Part shown: positions 8,590 through 16,435 of the stretch, one piece after another | Layout: each line of letters starts with the position of its first letter | Numbering within the stretch: position 1 is the first letter of the stretch | Assembly (NCBI GenBank): GCA_934635045.1 | Contig: CAKTZA010000015.1 | Location: forward strand, 1-58,903 | Reading direction: 5' to 3' | Length of the DNA stretch: 58,903 bases | Source of the DNA: an uncultured Kiritimatiellota bacterium | Lineage (GTDB): Bacteria; Verrucomicrobiota; Kiritimatiellia; RFP12; UBA1067 | Notes under the pieces: model-generated | The model's database searches: none | Told to the model about the DNA's origin: nothing | Seen by the model: only the letters and a program-made list of their open reading frames with translations | Position numbers and translations under genes: made by a program

Positions 8590-9432
8590 TCATTTCAGCC
8601 GCTGCTCCAGCGCCGCGTCGCGCGGCCCGCCCACGGCCCGCCCCGTCTCGTAGTAGCGCCGCGCGCCCGACCGGTTGCTCGGACGGGCCTGAAGGATCAG
8701 GTTCGCCATGTTGTAGTAGGCGTAATGGCTGCGCGGATGGACGCTGATCGCCCGGTCGAGCGCGCGCTCGGCTTCCTTGTAGTTGCCGCGCAGCGTCTCC
8801 AGGACCGCCTTCAGGTTGAGCGCGGCCGCATCGTCCGGCTTCTCGGCCAGCATCTCGGAGATGTCGAGCTCCGCCGCCGCGTAGTCGCCGGACGACAAGT
8901 CGGCCATCGCCTGTTCGCGGCGCGTCCGTGGCGGCGCGGCTTTCTTCGGCGCAGCCGGTTCGGCTTCCTCCGGCACGGGCTTCGGAGGCTTCGGCACGGT
9001 CGCCTTTCCCTCCTTTTTCGCCCGTTCCTCGGCGAGCTTCCGCTCCAGCGCCGTCGTGTCGCTCACGGCGACGGCGCGCGCGTTGGACTTCACCTGCATG
9101 AGGAGCAGCGAGTCGATGGTCGCGTTCACGTACGCGCGCTTATTGCGCAGGGTCGCGAACTCGGGCCGGTCGGCCCAGGCGCGGTTCTCCGCCTCGATCG
9201 CGTCCAGGGCCGCGAGGGCGGCGCGGTACTTCTCGACCGCCTCGACGCTCTTCCCGTCCTCCGCCAGGTCTGACGCCTCGTCGATGAGCCGCGACGCCGG
9301 CTCCATCAGCTCGGACAGCCTCGGCCGCTTGGCGTCGACCTCCGTCTCGTCCGACCCGAACGGCCAGTACCAGCTCGCCCGAACGCCCGCCGCCAGAACC
9401 GCAGCCAGCGCGAAAACGCCCATTCTTCTCAT
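8590..9432 (-). CDS. Exported TPR protein
   Basis: The 280-residue product begins with a signal-like segment (MRRMGVFALAAVLAAGVRAS). A helical region follows, then a linker rich in Lys/Pro/Glu (KATVPKPPKPVPEE), then C-terminal tetratricopeptide repeats (SGDYAAAELDISEMLAEKPD, RGNYKEAERALDRAISVHPR, YAYYNMANLILQA). It is probably a periplasmic scaffold. AAAGG lies 7 nt before the chosen start; an earlier in-frame ATG at 9459 has no better site. Confidence 0.7.
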   Translation of the reverse strand: MRRMGVFALAAVLAAGVRASWYWPFGSDETEVDAKRPRLSELMEPASRLIDEASDLAEDGKSVEAVEKYRAALAALDAIEAENRAWADRPEFATLRNKRAYVNATIDSLLLMQVKSNARAVAVSDTTALERKLAEERAKKEGKATVPKPPKPVPEEAEPAAPKKAAPPRTRREQAMADLSSGDYAAAELDISEMLAEKPDDAAALNLKAVLETLRGNYKEAERALDRAISVHPRSHYAYYNMANLILQARPSNRSGARRYYETGRAVGGPRDAALEQRLK

Positions 9433-9455
9433 CGTGAAACCTTTCCCGTTCATGT

Positions 9456-10556
9456 TCAAGAGTCAGCGCCCCCGTCCGGCGTTTCCAGCATCAGACGCCG
9501 AAAGGCGGCCAGTTCGTCATCCGTCACGCCGCAGCTCTTGGCATAGACCTCGATGCGCGCCTGCAGCGTCTCGCCGGGAAAGCCCTTCAGGTAGTCCAGC
9601 AGCCGCCGAAGCAGCGTCGGCTCGAACTTCTCCCCCGAATCGGAGAAGATCGACGCCTCCCAGTCGCGGCAGAGGTCCTCTTCCGACACGCCGAGAAGGC
9701 CGTTCAGGAGAAACGCCAGCGTCCCCACCCGGTCGCGTCCGCCGGCGCAGTGCGCGAGCACGGGGTAGCTCGCCTCGTCCGCCAGCAGCCGCAGGATGCG
9801 CCCGAACGGCTCCTTGCCGCGCGAAAAGCTGTCGATCACGTCATACGCGACGAACGGCTCGCGCACCCACCGGACGTGCGGGCCGAGCAGCGTCGACGTC
9901 ATGCCGGCCGTCTCCTGCGGCGTGCGAAGATCCAACTCCGTCCGAATCCCGAAGTCGTCGCGCAGCGTCGCGAGACCCGCGTCCGTCACGTGCCGCGCCC
10001 CCGTCACGACCTTCTTCGTGAAGAAGCTGCCGCCCTCCATCCGCGAGCTGAACCGCAGGCCCGCCGAGCGGAAGATCCGGTTCTCCCGGACGCGCCGCCC
10101 GTCCGCCGTCCGCCAGCCGCCGAGATCGCGGAAGTTGCTGACGCCGCCCGCGTACAGGAAGCGCGGCGCGTCGGGCTCGGTGACGAACGAGGCGGCCGCC
10201 GTGTCGCGCCCGTCGAAGACCGACCAGTGGTAGCGCGCGCCGAGCTCAAGGTTCGTCAGGTAGACCTTCGCGCGGTTCGTGACGGGGAACACCTCCAGCG
10301 CGCCGCCCTCGCGGACAACCTTGAGGACGAAGAGCGCATTCGTCTCGTCCGCCGTCCAGGCGAGCTCAAGCGGACGTTGCGTGGCGCCGACGGCGGCGAG
10401 CCGGACGCGGTCCGACGGATCCCCCATCCGCAGGTGCCGCTCGTCCCGCGTACCTGCGAAGTACGCCTTCTGCGCACCCTTCAGGGTCGGGACTGTCGCG
10501 CCGTCCTTCGGCGCGACGAGGGCCAGGGCGGCCAGAAACGTCAGGATCGTCGTCAT
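9456..10556 (-). CDS. Exported tyrosine phosphatase (Y_phosphatase3-like)
   Basis: The 366-residue product has a signal peptide (MTTILTFLAALALVAP). A fibronectin-like beta-sandwich of about 100 residues (LELAWTADETNALF, ELGARYHWSVFDG) comes next. The C-terminal domain of the PF13350 tyrosine/serine phosphatase type contains GGVSNFRDLGGW near 138-148 and the P-loop HCAGGRDRVG at 269-278, with Cys270 as nucleophile and Arg276 in the loop. The cysteine chemistry follows from the family; the substrate is unknown. It sits 14 nt after the phosphoribosyltransferase gene with no clear Shine-Dalgarno site. Confidence 0.85.
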   Translation of the reverse strand: MTTILTFLAALALVAPKDGATVPTLKGAQKAYFAGTRDERHLRMGDPSDRVRLAAVGATQRPLELAWTADETNALFVLKVVREGGALEVFPVTNRAKVYLTNLELGARYHWSVFDGRDTAAASFVTEPDAPRFLYAGGVSNFRDLGGWRTADGRRVRENRIFRSAGLRFSSRMEGGSFFTKKVVTGARHVTDAGLATLRDDFGIRTELDLRTPQETAGMTSTLLGPHVRWVREPFVAYDVIDSFSRGKEPFGRILRLLADEASYPVLAHCAGGRDRVGTLAFLLNGLLGVSEEDLCRDWEASIFSDSGEKFEPTLLRRLLDYLKGFPGETLQARIEVYAKSCGVTDDELAAFRRLMLETPDGGADS

Positions 10557-10570
10557 GTCGGGTCGGGCGT

Positions 10571-11113
10571 CTACTTCATCAGGTCGGCGAGGACGGGGTC
10601 CTTCTCGCGGATCTCCTCCGGCGTCAGGCCCTCGATCTCGTGCGGAAAGACAATCCAGTCGCTGCCGATGTCCTTCGCGACGAAGTCGGGCACGAGGTTC
10701 GTCCGGTTCTTCGCGGGCTTCCAGTAGACGCACGCGATCTTCGCGTCCGCCCCGACGGCGAGCATCCGGTCATGCACGGCGGCCGCCGTCTTGCCCGTGT
10801 CGAACACGTCGTCGATGAACAGCACCTTGTCGCCCGCGCGGAACATGCCGAAGATCTCCTCGCCGAGCGTGAAGACGACCTTGCCGTCGTTCTGCCCGAG
10901 GCCCGTGTAGCTCGCGCACTTGAGCGGCAGGTGCTTCACCTCCCACCCCGTCACCTTGAAGAACTCGTGCACGGCAATCGCGACCGGCGCGCCGCCGCGC
11001 CAGAGGCCGACGAGGAAGTCGGGCTTCCACCCGCTCTTGCGGATCTTGGCGGCGAGCCGCCACATGTCGCGCTGGTACTGGTCAGCCGAAAGGTAATGCT
11101 TCTTCAGATCCAT
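10571..11113 (-). CDS. Phosphoribosyltransferase (purine PRTase-like)
   Basis: This 180-residue protein carries the type I PRTase PRPP-binding motif VLFIDDVFDTGKT at about residues 95-107 and an N-terminal VGLWRGGAPVAI loop. It resembles xanthine/hypoxanthine-guanine salvage enzymes; base specificity cannot be read. The start overlaps the sugar transferase end by 10 nt, indicating operonic coupling. Confidence 0.8.
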   Translation of the reverse strand: MDLKKHYLSADQYQRDMWRLAAKIRKSGWKPDFLVGLWRGGAPVAIAVHEFFKVTGWEVKHLPLKCASYTGLGQNDGKVVFTLGEEIFGMFRAGDKVLFIDDVFDTGKTAAAVHDRMLAVGADAKIACVYWKPAKNRTNLVPDFVAKDIGSDWIVFPHEIEGLTPEEIREKDPVLADLMK

Positions 11114-11700
11114 CTCTTGATCCCCTTGGGTCCGCCCTTGAACTCGGGCATGAACGCCGATTCCCTGCCGCGACGAAGGCCGCGCAGGCTGACGAACTGG
11201 AAAAAGGTCATCATGAGGATGCAGAAGTCAAACGCGAACGAGGAGAGCTCCACATACTCGATGTCATAGAAGAACTTCTCGTCCCACGACAGCGCGTTGC
11301 GCCCGTGCACCTGCGCCCAGCCCGTGATGCCCGGCCGCACGTCGTGGCGGCGAAACTGCTTCTTCGTGTAGAGCGGCAGGTAGCGAACCGGCAGCGGACG
11401 CGGCCCGACGAGCGACATGTCGCCCTTGAGGACGTTCCACAGCTCCGGCAGCTCGTCGAGCGACGTCGCCCGCAGGAAGCGGCCGAACCGCGTCAGGCGC
11501 TCGGCGTCCGTCCCCGGCCCCTCGCGCATCGTGCGGAACTTGACGAGCCGGAACGGATCCCCGTGCAGGCCGCACCGCGCGTCCCAGAAAAGGATCGGAC
11601 GCCCAAGGAAAACCCGGACGGACAGCGCGACGACCGCCATGAGCGGCCCCCACAGCGGCGCGAACAGAACAATCAGGACAATGTCAAGCGTACGTTTCAT
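11104..11700 (-). CDS. Initiating sugar transferase (bacterial sugar transferase family)
   Basis: The 198-residue product starts MKRTLDIVLIVLFAPLWGPL, the membrane re-entrant helix of polyisoprenyl-phosphate hexose-1-phosphate transferases. It contains the family blocks FRLVKFRTM, LDELPELWNVLKGDMSLVGPRP, RHDVRPGITGWAQVHGRN and FYDIEYVE. Its length is that of the minimal catalytic form. It should prime exopolysaccharide or glycan synthesis on undecaprenyl phosphate at the inner membrane. First gene of the operon, with a promoter at 11722. Confidence 0.9.
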   Translation of the reverse strand: MKRTLDIVLIVLFAPLWGPLMAVVALSVRVFLGRPILFWDARCGLHGDPFRLVKFRTMREGPGTDAERLTRFGRFLRATSLDELPELWNVLKGDMSLVGPRPLPVRYLPLYTKKQFRRHDVRPGITGWAQVHGRNALSWDEKFFYDIEYVELSSFAFDFCILMMTFFQFVSLRGLRRGRESAFMPEFKGGPKGIKRWI

Positions 11701-11721
11701 GGTGTTTGGTTGATGCGGCCT

Positions 11722-11727
11722 ATTATA
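11722..11727 (-). promoter_or_regulatory. Extended -10 promoter (TTGGTATAAT) for the sugar transferase operon
   Basis: On the minus strand TTTTTGGTATAAT lies 21 nt before the sugar transferase ATG. The same bases supply the end of the upstream amidohydrolase: its final codons are TTG GTA TAA (Leu-Val-stop). Confidence 0.75.
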
Positions 11728-13012
11728 CCAAAAATTCCGCCGGGGCAGAATCCGCGCCCGGAAGCAGCCGCCCAACCGCCGCGTCGAAATCCGCGCGCAT
11801 CCGCTCCACGTCAACGGTCGGGAATTTCCCGTGGTCATAGAGAAGCCGTCCGTCCACGACCGTCTGCACGACATCCGAGGCGTGCATCGAATGGACGACG
11901 AGATTCGGGAGATCCAACGTCGGCCGCAAATGCAGTCGGTTCAGGTCGACGACGCAAAAGTCGGCGGGCGCGCCGACGGCAAGCCGGTTGCCGTACGTCG
12001 CCATCTCGATGACGTCCCACGGCGAGAGGACGGTCGGGTCTTTCGCGAGCCCCTTGTGGATGAGCGAGGCGAGGTGCATCTCCTCGAACAGGTCGAGGTT
12101 GTCGTTTGACGCACAGCCGTCCGTGCCGAGCGCGACCTTGACGCCCAGCTCCAGTGCGCGCGGAATGCGCGCAAAGCCCGAACCGAGCTTCATGTTGCTG
12201 GACGGATTGTGCACAAGCACGACGTTCTTCTCTTTCAGGATACGGAAATCGTCGTCCGTGCACCAGACGCCGTGCGCGGCGAATCCGCCGCAGTCGAGAA
12301 GCCCCGTCGCCGCGAGATACGCAACCGGCGTCCGCCCATGACGCGCGAGGCAGTCGCGGTGCTCCTTCTCCGTCTCGGAGACGTGGACGTGGACGGGACG
12401 CTTCAGCTCGCGGTTGTTCACGTCCGCAAGCGCACGGCAGAACGGCTCATCCGTCAGGTATTCGGAATGGATGCAGACGTGCGCGCGCGGATGCGCCCGC
12501 GTAAAGGCAATGCATTCTTCCAGCCGTCCGGGCACGAACGAAAGGCCCACGCGCGAGACGGACGCCTTGAGGCCGACGTCGTCGAACGCCGCCTCGCCCG
12601 CGTCCGGGAAGTCGTACATGTCGATCACCTGCGTCGTGCCGCCCGCAAGCATCTCCAGCGCACCCCAGCGGACGCCGGCGCGGATGTCGTCCGCCGTCAT
12701 CTTCGCCTCGATCGGGAAGATCGCCTCCTCCAGCCATCGCTGCAACGGTAGCCCCCCGCCCACGCCGCGCACGAGCGTCATCGCCGTGTGCCCGTGGCAG
12801 TTGACGAGGCCGGGGAGGAGGAGATGGCGAAAGGAAGAAGGAAGAGGGAAGAAGGAAGAAGGATGAGGGAAGAAGGAAGAAGGAGAATGGGAAGAAGCGG
12901 TGGGGACAGTCCGCACAAGCTCGATTTTCGAGATGCGGGAGCCTTCCGTCTCAAGGCTGCCGAACCCGACCGTGCGGTTCGGCAGCAGCAGCGCGACATT
13001 TTCGAATTTCAT
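11723..13012 (-). CDS. Amidohydrolase, MTA/S-adenosylhomocysteine deaminase-like
   Basis: The 429-residue product has amidohydrolase metal-site motifs NCHGHTAM at 71-78, HVHVSETEKE, GFAAHGVW and ALGTDGCASNDN, plus the SSNMKLGSG block, all typical of the MtaD/SsnA deaminase group. It probably deaminates 5'-methylthioadenosine or S-adenosylhomocysteine. The N-terminal beta-sandwich is interrupted at residues 36-62 by a low-complexity stretch (SPSSFFPHPSSFFPLP) encoded by the purine-heptamer repeat found in priA and ftsK. The metal site is downstream and intact. The stop codon lies inside the next operon's promoter. Confidence 0.85.
   Translation of the reverse strand: MKFENVALLLPNRTVGFGSLETEGSRISKIELVRTVPTASSHSPSSFFPHPSSFFPLPSSFRHLLLPGLVNCHGHTAMTLVRGVGGGLPLQRWLEEAIFPIEAKMTADDIRAGVRWGALEMLAGGTTQVIDMYDFPDAGEAAFDDVGLKASVSRVGLSFVPGRLEECIAFTRAHPRAHVCIHSEYLTDEPFCRALADVNNRELKRPVHVHVSETEKEHRDCLARHGRTPVAYLAATGLLDCGGFAAHGVWCTDDDFRILKEKNVVLVHNPSSNMKLGSGFARIPRALELGVKVALGTDGCASNDNLDLFEEMHLASLIHKGLAKDPTVLSPWDVIEMATYGNRLAVGAPADFCVVDLNRLHLRPTLDLPNLVVHSMHASDVVQTVVDGRLLYDHGKFPTVDVERMRADFDAAVGRLLPGADSAPAEFLV
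12827..12907. repeat. In-frame (RGGAAGA)n heptamer repeat inside the amidohydrolase
   Basis: About ten imperfect copies of the heptamer AGGAAGA/GGGAAGA on the plus strand. Read on the minus strand in the gene frame they encode SFFPLPS-type repeats at residues 36-62. Same unit and same reading phase as the arms in priA. The copy lacks an obvious opposite (pyrimidine) arm. Confidence 0.85.
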
Positions 13013-13019
13013 GTGCCTG

Positions 13020-16000
13020 TCACCGCCAGTTCTGCCGATCCGCGAAATCCATGTAGCGATCCCAGTCGTACGGCGTCAGGTTGTGGATGCCCGTCCGCAA
13101 ATGGTAGGAGACGGAGCCCTCCTGAAGCGGCGTGTCCGGCGGCGGGAAGTCCGTGCCGACAAGCCCCTTCCGCCCGTACAGCTCCCATGCCGGAGACGCC
13201 AGCCGCCCCGTCTGGAACTCGCCCTCCTGTCCGGCCCAGTGGTCTTCCGTCGCCGAGCCGATCGCCAGGAGGCGCGGCGCCATGAGCGCGGCCCACATGT
13301 GCGCGTCGAACGGCAGCAGGTGCTCCTTCCGCCGGTGCTTCATGAAGTTGCCGCAGAACCAGCTTCCGAGGACGGCGATCTGGTCATAATGCTCCGAGAG
13401 CGGCAGGTCCATGTGGTTGAGCTTCGCGCCGCAGCACCCCGAATCGTTGACGCAGGCCATCGCGAAGCGCGCGTCCGTCACGCCCGTGAGCAGCGCGGTC
13501 TTGCCGCCGCGCGAGTGCCCGACGACGGCGACGTGCCGCGCGTCCAGCGTCGGCTCGGTCTCGATCCAGTCCATCACGCGCGACGCGCCCCAGGCCCAGG
13601 CCGAGAGGATGCCCCAGCTTTCCGGCGTGCGCTCCTCGACCTTCTGGAAGACGCCGAAGACGCCGTTCGTGAAGTCCCAGGCGCCGTCGCGCGCCAGGTC
13701 GCCGTTGAAGAACGCCAGGGCCGCGTAGCCGCGCGCGACGATCTGCTCGGCCGGCCAGAAGCCGCTCTTCTCGACCCGGTCGGGGTCAAGATTCTTCTTC
13801 GGGTCGCGGTTGCAGATGAGCAGGAAGGCCGGCGCGGGCTTCGCCGCCGTGGCGCCCGCCGGGATGAACGCCGTCAGGACAAAGGACGACTTTCCGTACG
13901 GCCCGCCGTACGAGACACGGATGCGCTTGCGCACCGCCTGGCCGTCCATCATCACGCGATCCGGCCCCTCGGCCGCGAAGGAGAGGTCCGACGGACGCTC
14001 AACCGGACGCTTCCCGTAGAGTTCGCGCAGGAAGGTCTCGCGGATTTCGGGGCGGCGCACGCGCTCCCACGTCGCGCGGTCGGCGACCGGCCGGCCGTCG
14101 TCCGTCTTCATCAGCTCCGGCACGTCCGTCGGCGCCACCCGCCGCGCGGCCTCCGCCGCCGTCTGGTAGCGGAAGTAGCGGCGCGGCCCCGCCGGCAGCA
14201 CGAAGACGTCGCCCTCGCGGCGGAAGTGCGTCACGGTCGAGCCGCCCTTCACGTCAACCACCTGTCCGCGCGCGACGTCCGGCAGCGTCAGCCGGAACTC
14301 GCCCGTCCCGGAGACATGCGAATAGAGAACCGTCCGCCAGCCGTCGCGCACGAACGACCACGCCCGGATCTCCGGCGGCGACGGCAGCCGCGTCAGCTTC
14401 ACGAGGTGATAGACGTCGCGCTCGTCCTGCACGAGATGGTATTCGTCGCCGGGCACGCGCAGGGCCTCCTTCTGCGCGTCCGTCAGCCACCCTTTCGCCC
14501 GGACGTCCTCCCAGCGGCGCATCACCTCCAGGATGTCGTCGATCCGGGGATGCCGCGCCATCGCCTCGATCCGCATCTGCACCGACGCCGGCGAATCCCA
14601 CGCCGCCGCCTTGGAGGTCCCGTACTCCCACATGTCCGGCTGGACGCCCATCGTCCGCACGCCGCGAATCGTCGCGCCCGGCTCCCAGAAGCCCCACCAG
14701 CCGAAGTTCACGCGCGTGAAGTCCTGTCGCATGAGCGGCGCTTCCGCCAGCGGGTACTCGACGATTTTCTCCTTGAACTCCTCCGGGGCGAAGACGTCGA
14801 AGGCGTTGGCCCCCGACAGCATGTGCCAGCCGAAATGGGCCTTCGCCGCGCCCTCGCCGAGGAGGGGCTGCGGATCGAGCCGCTTCCACATCCGGTACTG
14901 CGCGTTGGGGACATGGAACGCATACGGCGGCTGGACGCCCTCCGAGCCGTCGAAGTAGACGAAGCGCATGCCGGCCTTCCAGAACGCGCCGAAGATCTCC
15001 GCGCGGACATCCTGCAAATCGCTGTCCTGCTTGAGGTAGAAGTCCTGTCCGCCGTATTCGCAGACCCAGGCCGTGCCGCCGATCAGGCCCTCCTCATGCG
15101 CGGCGGCCGGCGTCTCGCCGTAGCCGCGCGTCACGCCCGTGAACCGGTAGGGCCGCTCGGTCGTGAAGCCCTCGTACGTCATCAGCTCCCGGCCGAACTT
15201 GAGGATCCGGCAGCGCGGACTGCGCTCGGCGTTCTGCGGGTTCTCGTCCACGTAGACCTCCGTGTCCGCCGGCCCCAGCGGACGCGCCAGCGTGTAGTGC
15301 TCGCGCAGCGCGATCCGACGGTCGGCCCCGCCCTTCACGAAGACCGACTTCTTTTCGAGGAACGTGTGCAGGACATGGACGCCCGGCACGAGGCCGGCGG
15401 CGTGGATCTCGTCGAGCGTCCGCTTCACGTCGGCGATTCCGTTCGGATAGGCCCCCGAATCGAGCGACCAGTCGCCCCGGTCGCTGAAGAAGCGCGCCGC
15501 GCTGATCAGCATCAGGCGGAATCCGCCCCGCTTCGCCGCGTCGATGTGCCGCGCGGCGTTCGACGGGCTGAAGTCGCTCGCGAAGTAGATCGAGGCGTTG
15601 ACGAGCGGATGGCGACGGTTCGCGACGCCCTGCGGCAGCCCGTAGTCGCTTTCCAGCGCGGCGAGGCGGTCGAGAATCGCGTCGCCGCCCGCATCGACCA
15701 CGAGCGCCGCGCCGGTGCCGCGCAGCCGCACCGACCGGTCGGCGACCGCGCGCATCACCCGGTAGCCCGCGCGCCGCTCGGACGAGACGAGCGCGTGCTC
15801 GGACGTCGAGAAGACGCCGACGGCCGCCGCGCCGTCCCACTGCACGTTCAGCCACTCGCCGAAGTTCGCGCGGCTCCTGACCGGCAGCTGCACGAGGCAG
15901 AACTCGTCCACGGGCGGCGCGGTGAAGTCCAGCGGAACCGTCGTCGTCGGACACAGCGGATAGGACTTCTCCGTGAGGATGAAGTCCGCCAGCGTGAAGG

Positions 16001-16352
16001 CGATGTAGTCGTCCGTCACCTTCACGTCGACCGCCGCCTCGTAGGGCGCGATCTCGAACCCGACGACGAGGCGGTCGCCGTCGCGGCGCAGGCGGTTCGC
16101 CGGATAGGTCGTGCGCGCGTTCGGGTAGGCGAGCTTGATCTCGTTGTTGAACGGACGCGGCTGCGTCACGGAAAAGAGCGGCGTCGGCTCGCGCACGTCC
16201 AGCAGCTCCTCGCCTGTCGCCTTCAGCCGCAGCGACCGCACAATCGCGTCGTCGCCGACGACCAGCCGAAAGCGCACATTCTCAAGCGTCACGTCCGCCC
16301 GCGCCGAACAAGCGGCCGTCAGCGCGACAACGGCACACAGCAGTCTTCTCAT
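13020..16352 (-). CDS. Secreted fusion: glycosidase-like barrel + CE15-type glucuronoyl esterase
   Basis: The 1110-residue product has a signal peptide (MRRLLCAVVALTAACSARA) and a strong AAGGAG site 5 nt upstream. Residues about 20-760 resemble a multidomain glycoside hydrolase: a beta-sandwich, then barrel-like segments (IYFASDFSPSNAARHIDAAK, FVYFDGSEGVQPP, NFGWWGFWEPGA). From about residue 790 it is a carbohydrate esterase 15 domain: YGKRPVERP, nucleophile in VGHSRGGKTAL near residue 945, and FDAHMWAALMAPRLLAIGS with the likely His. CE15 enzymes cleave 4-O-methylglucuronate esters linking lignin to xylan; that role is inferred. The N-terminal catalytic activity is unassigned. It follows priA in the same direction but has its own promoter. 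Confidence 0.8.
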   Translation of the reverse strand: MRRLLCAVVALTAACSARADVTLENVRFRLVVGDDAIVRSLRLKATGEELLDVREPTPLFSVTQPRPFNNEIKLAYPNARTTYPANRLRRDGDRLVVGFEIAPYEAAVDVKVTDDYIAFTLADFILTEKSYPLCPTTTVPLDFTAPPVDEFCLVQLPVRSRANFGEWLNVQWDGAAAVGVFSTSEHALVSSERRAGYRVMRAVADRSVRLRGTGAALVVDAGGDAILDRLAALESDYGLPQGVANRRHPLVNASIYFASDFSPSNAARHIDAAKRGGFRLMLISAARFFSDRGDWSLDSGAYPNGIADVKRTLDEIHAAGLVPGVHVLHTFLEKKSVFVKGGADRRIALREHYTLARPLGPADTEVYVDENPQNAERSPRCRILKFGRELMTYEGFTTERPYRFTGVTRGYGETPAAAHEEGLIGGTAWVCEYGGQDFYLKQDSDLQDVRAEIFGAFWKAGMRFVYFDGSEGVQPPYAFHVPNAQYRMWKRLDPQPLLGEGAAKAHFGWHMLSGANAFDVFAPEEFKEKIVEYPLAEAPLMRQDFTRVNFGWWGFWEPGATIRGVRTMGVQPDMWEYGTSKAAAWDSPASVQMRIEAMARHPRIDDILEVMRRWEDVRAKGWLTDAQKEALRVPGDEYHLVQDERDVYHLVKLTRLPSPPEIRAWSFVRDGWRTVLYSHVSGTGEFRLTLPDVARGQVVDVKGGSTVTHFRREGDVFVLPAGPRRYFRYQTAAEAARRVAPTDVPELMKTDDGRPVADRATWERVRRPEIRETFLRELYGKRPVERPSDLSFAAEGPDRVMMDGQAVRKRIRVSYGGPYGKSSFVLTAFIPAGATAAKPAPAFLLICNRDPKKNLDPDRVEKSGFWPAEQIVARGYAALAFFNGDLARDGAWDFTNGVFGVFQKVEERTPESWGILSAWAWGASRVMDWIETEPTLDARHVAVVGHSRGGKTALLTGVTDARFAMACVNDSGCCGAKLNHMDLPLSEHYDQIAVLGSWFCGNFMKHRRKEHLLPFDAHMWAALMAPRLLAIGSATEDHWAGQEGEFQTGRLASPAWELYGRKGLVGTDFPPPDTPLQEGSVSYHLRTGIHNLTPYDWDRYMDFADRQNWR

Positions 16353-16391
16353 CTCTACTCCTTAAGGGATTTGGGAAATTCAGGAGCGGTT

Positions 16392-16421
16392 AGTTTAGCA
16401 TAAACCGTCCCGAAAGGTCAA
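16392..16421 (-). promoter_or_regulatory. Promoter for the GH-like/CE15 fusion gene
   Basis: On the minus strand TTGACC (16416-16421), an 18-nt spacer, and TGC-TAAACT (-10 at 16392-16397) lie about 40 nt before the ATG. Unlike most promoters here it has a -35 like the housekeeping consensus. Confidence 0.55.
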
Positions 16422-16435
16422 TGCGCCAGCCGCCG

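Noticed and set aside
8570..8593. Upstream ATG (8593) for the propeller-like protein
   Set aside because: It gives an ATGA overlap but lacks a well-spaced ribosome site; AGGAG is ideally placed before 8569.
12900..16403. Plus-strand open frame of about 1167 codons opposite the CE15 fusion
   Set aside because: Composition is the antisense shadow of the minus-strand gene, which carries recognisable motifs.
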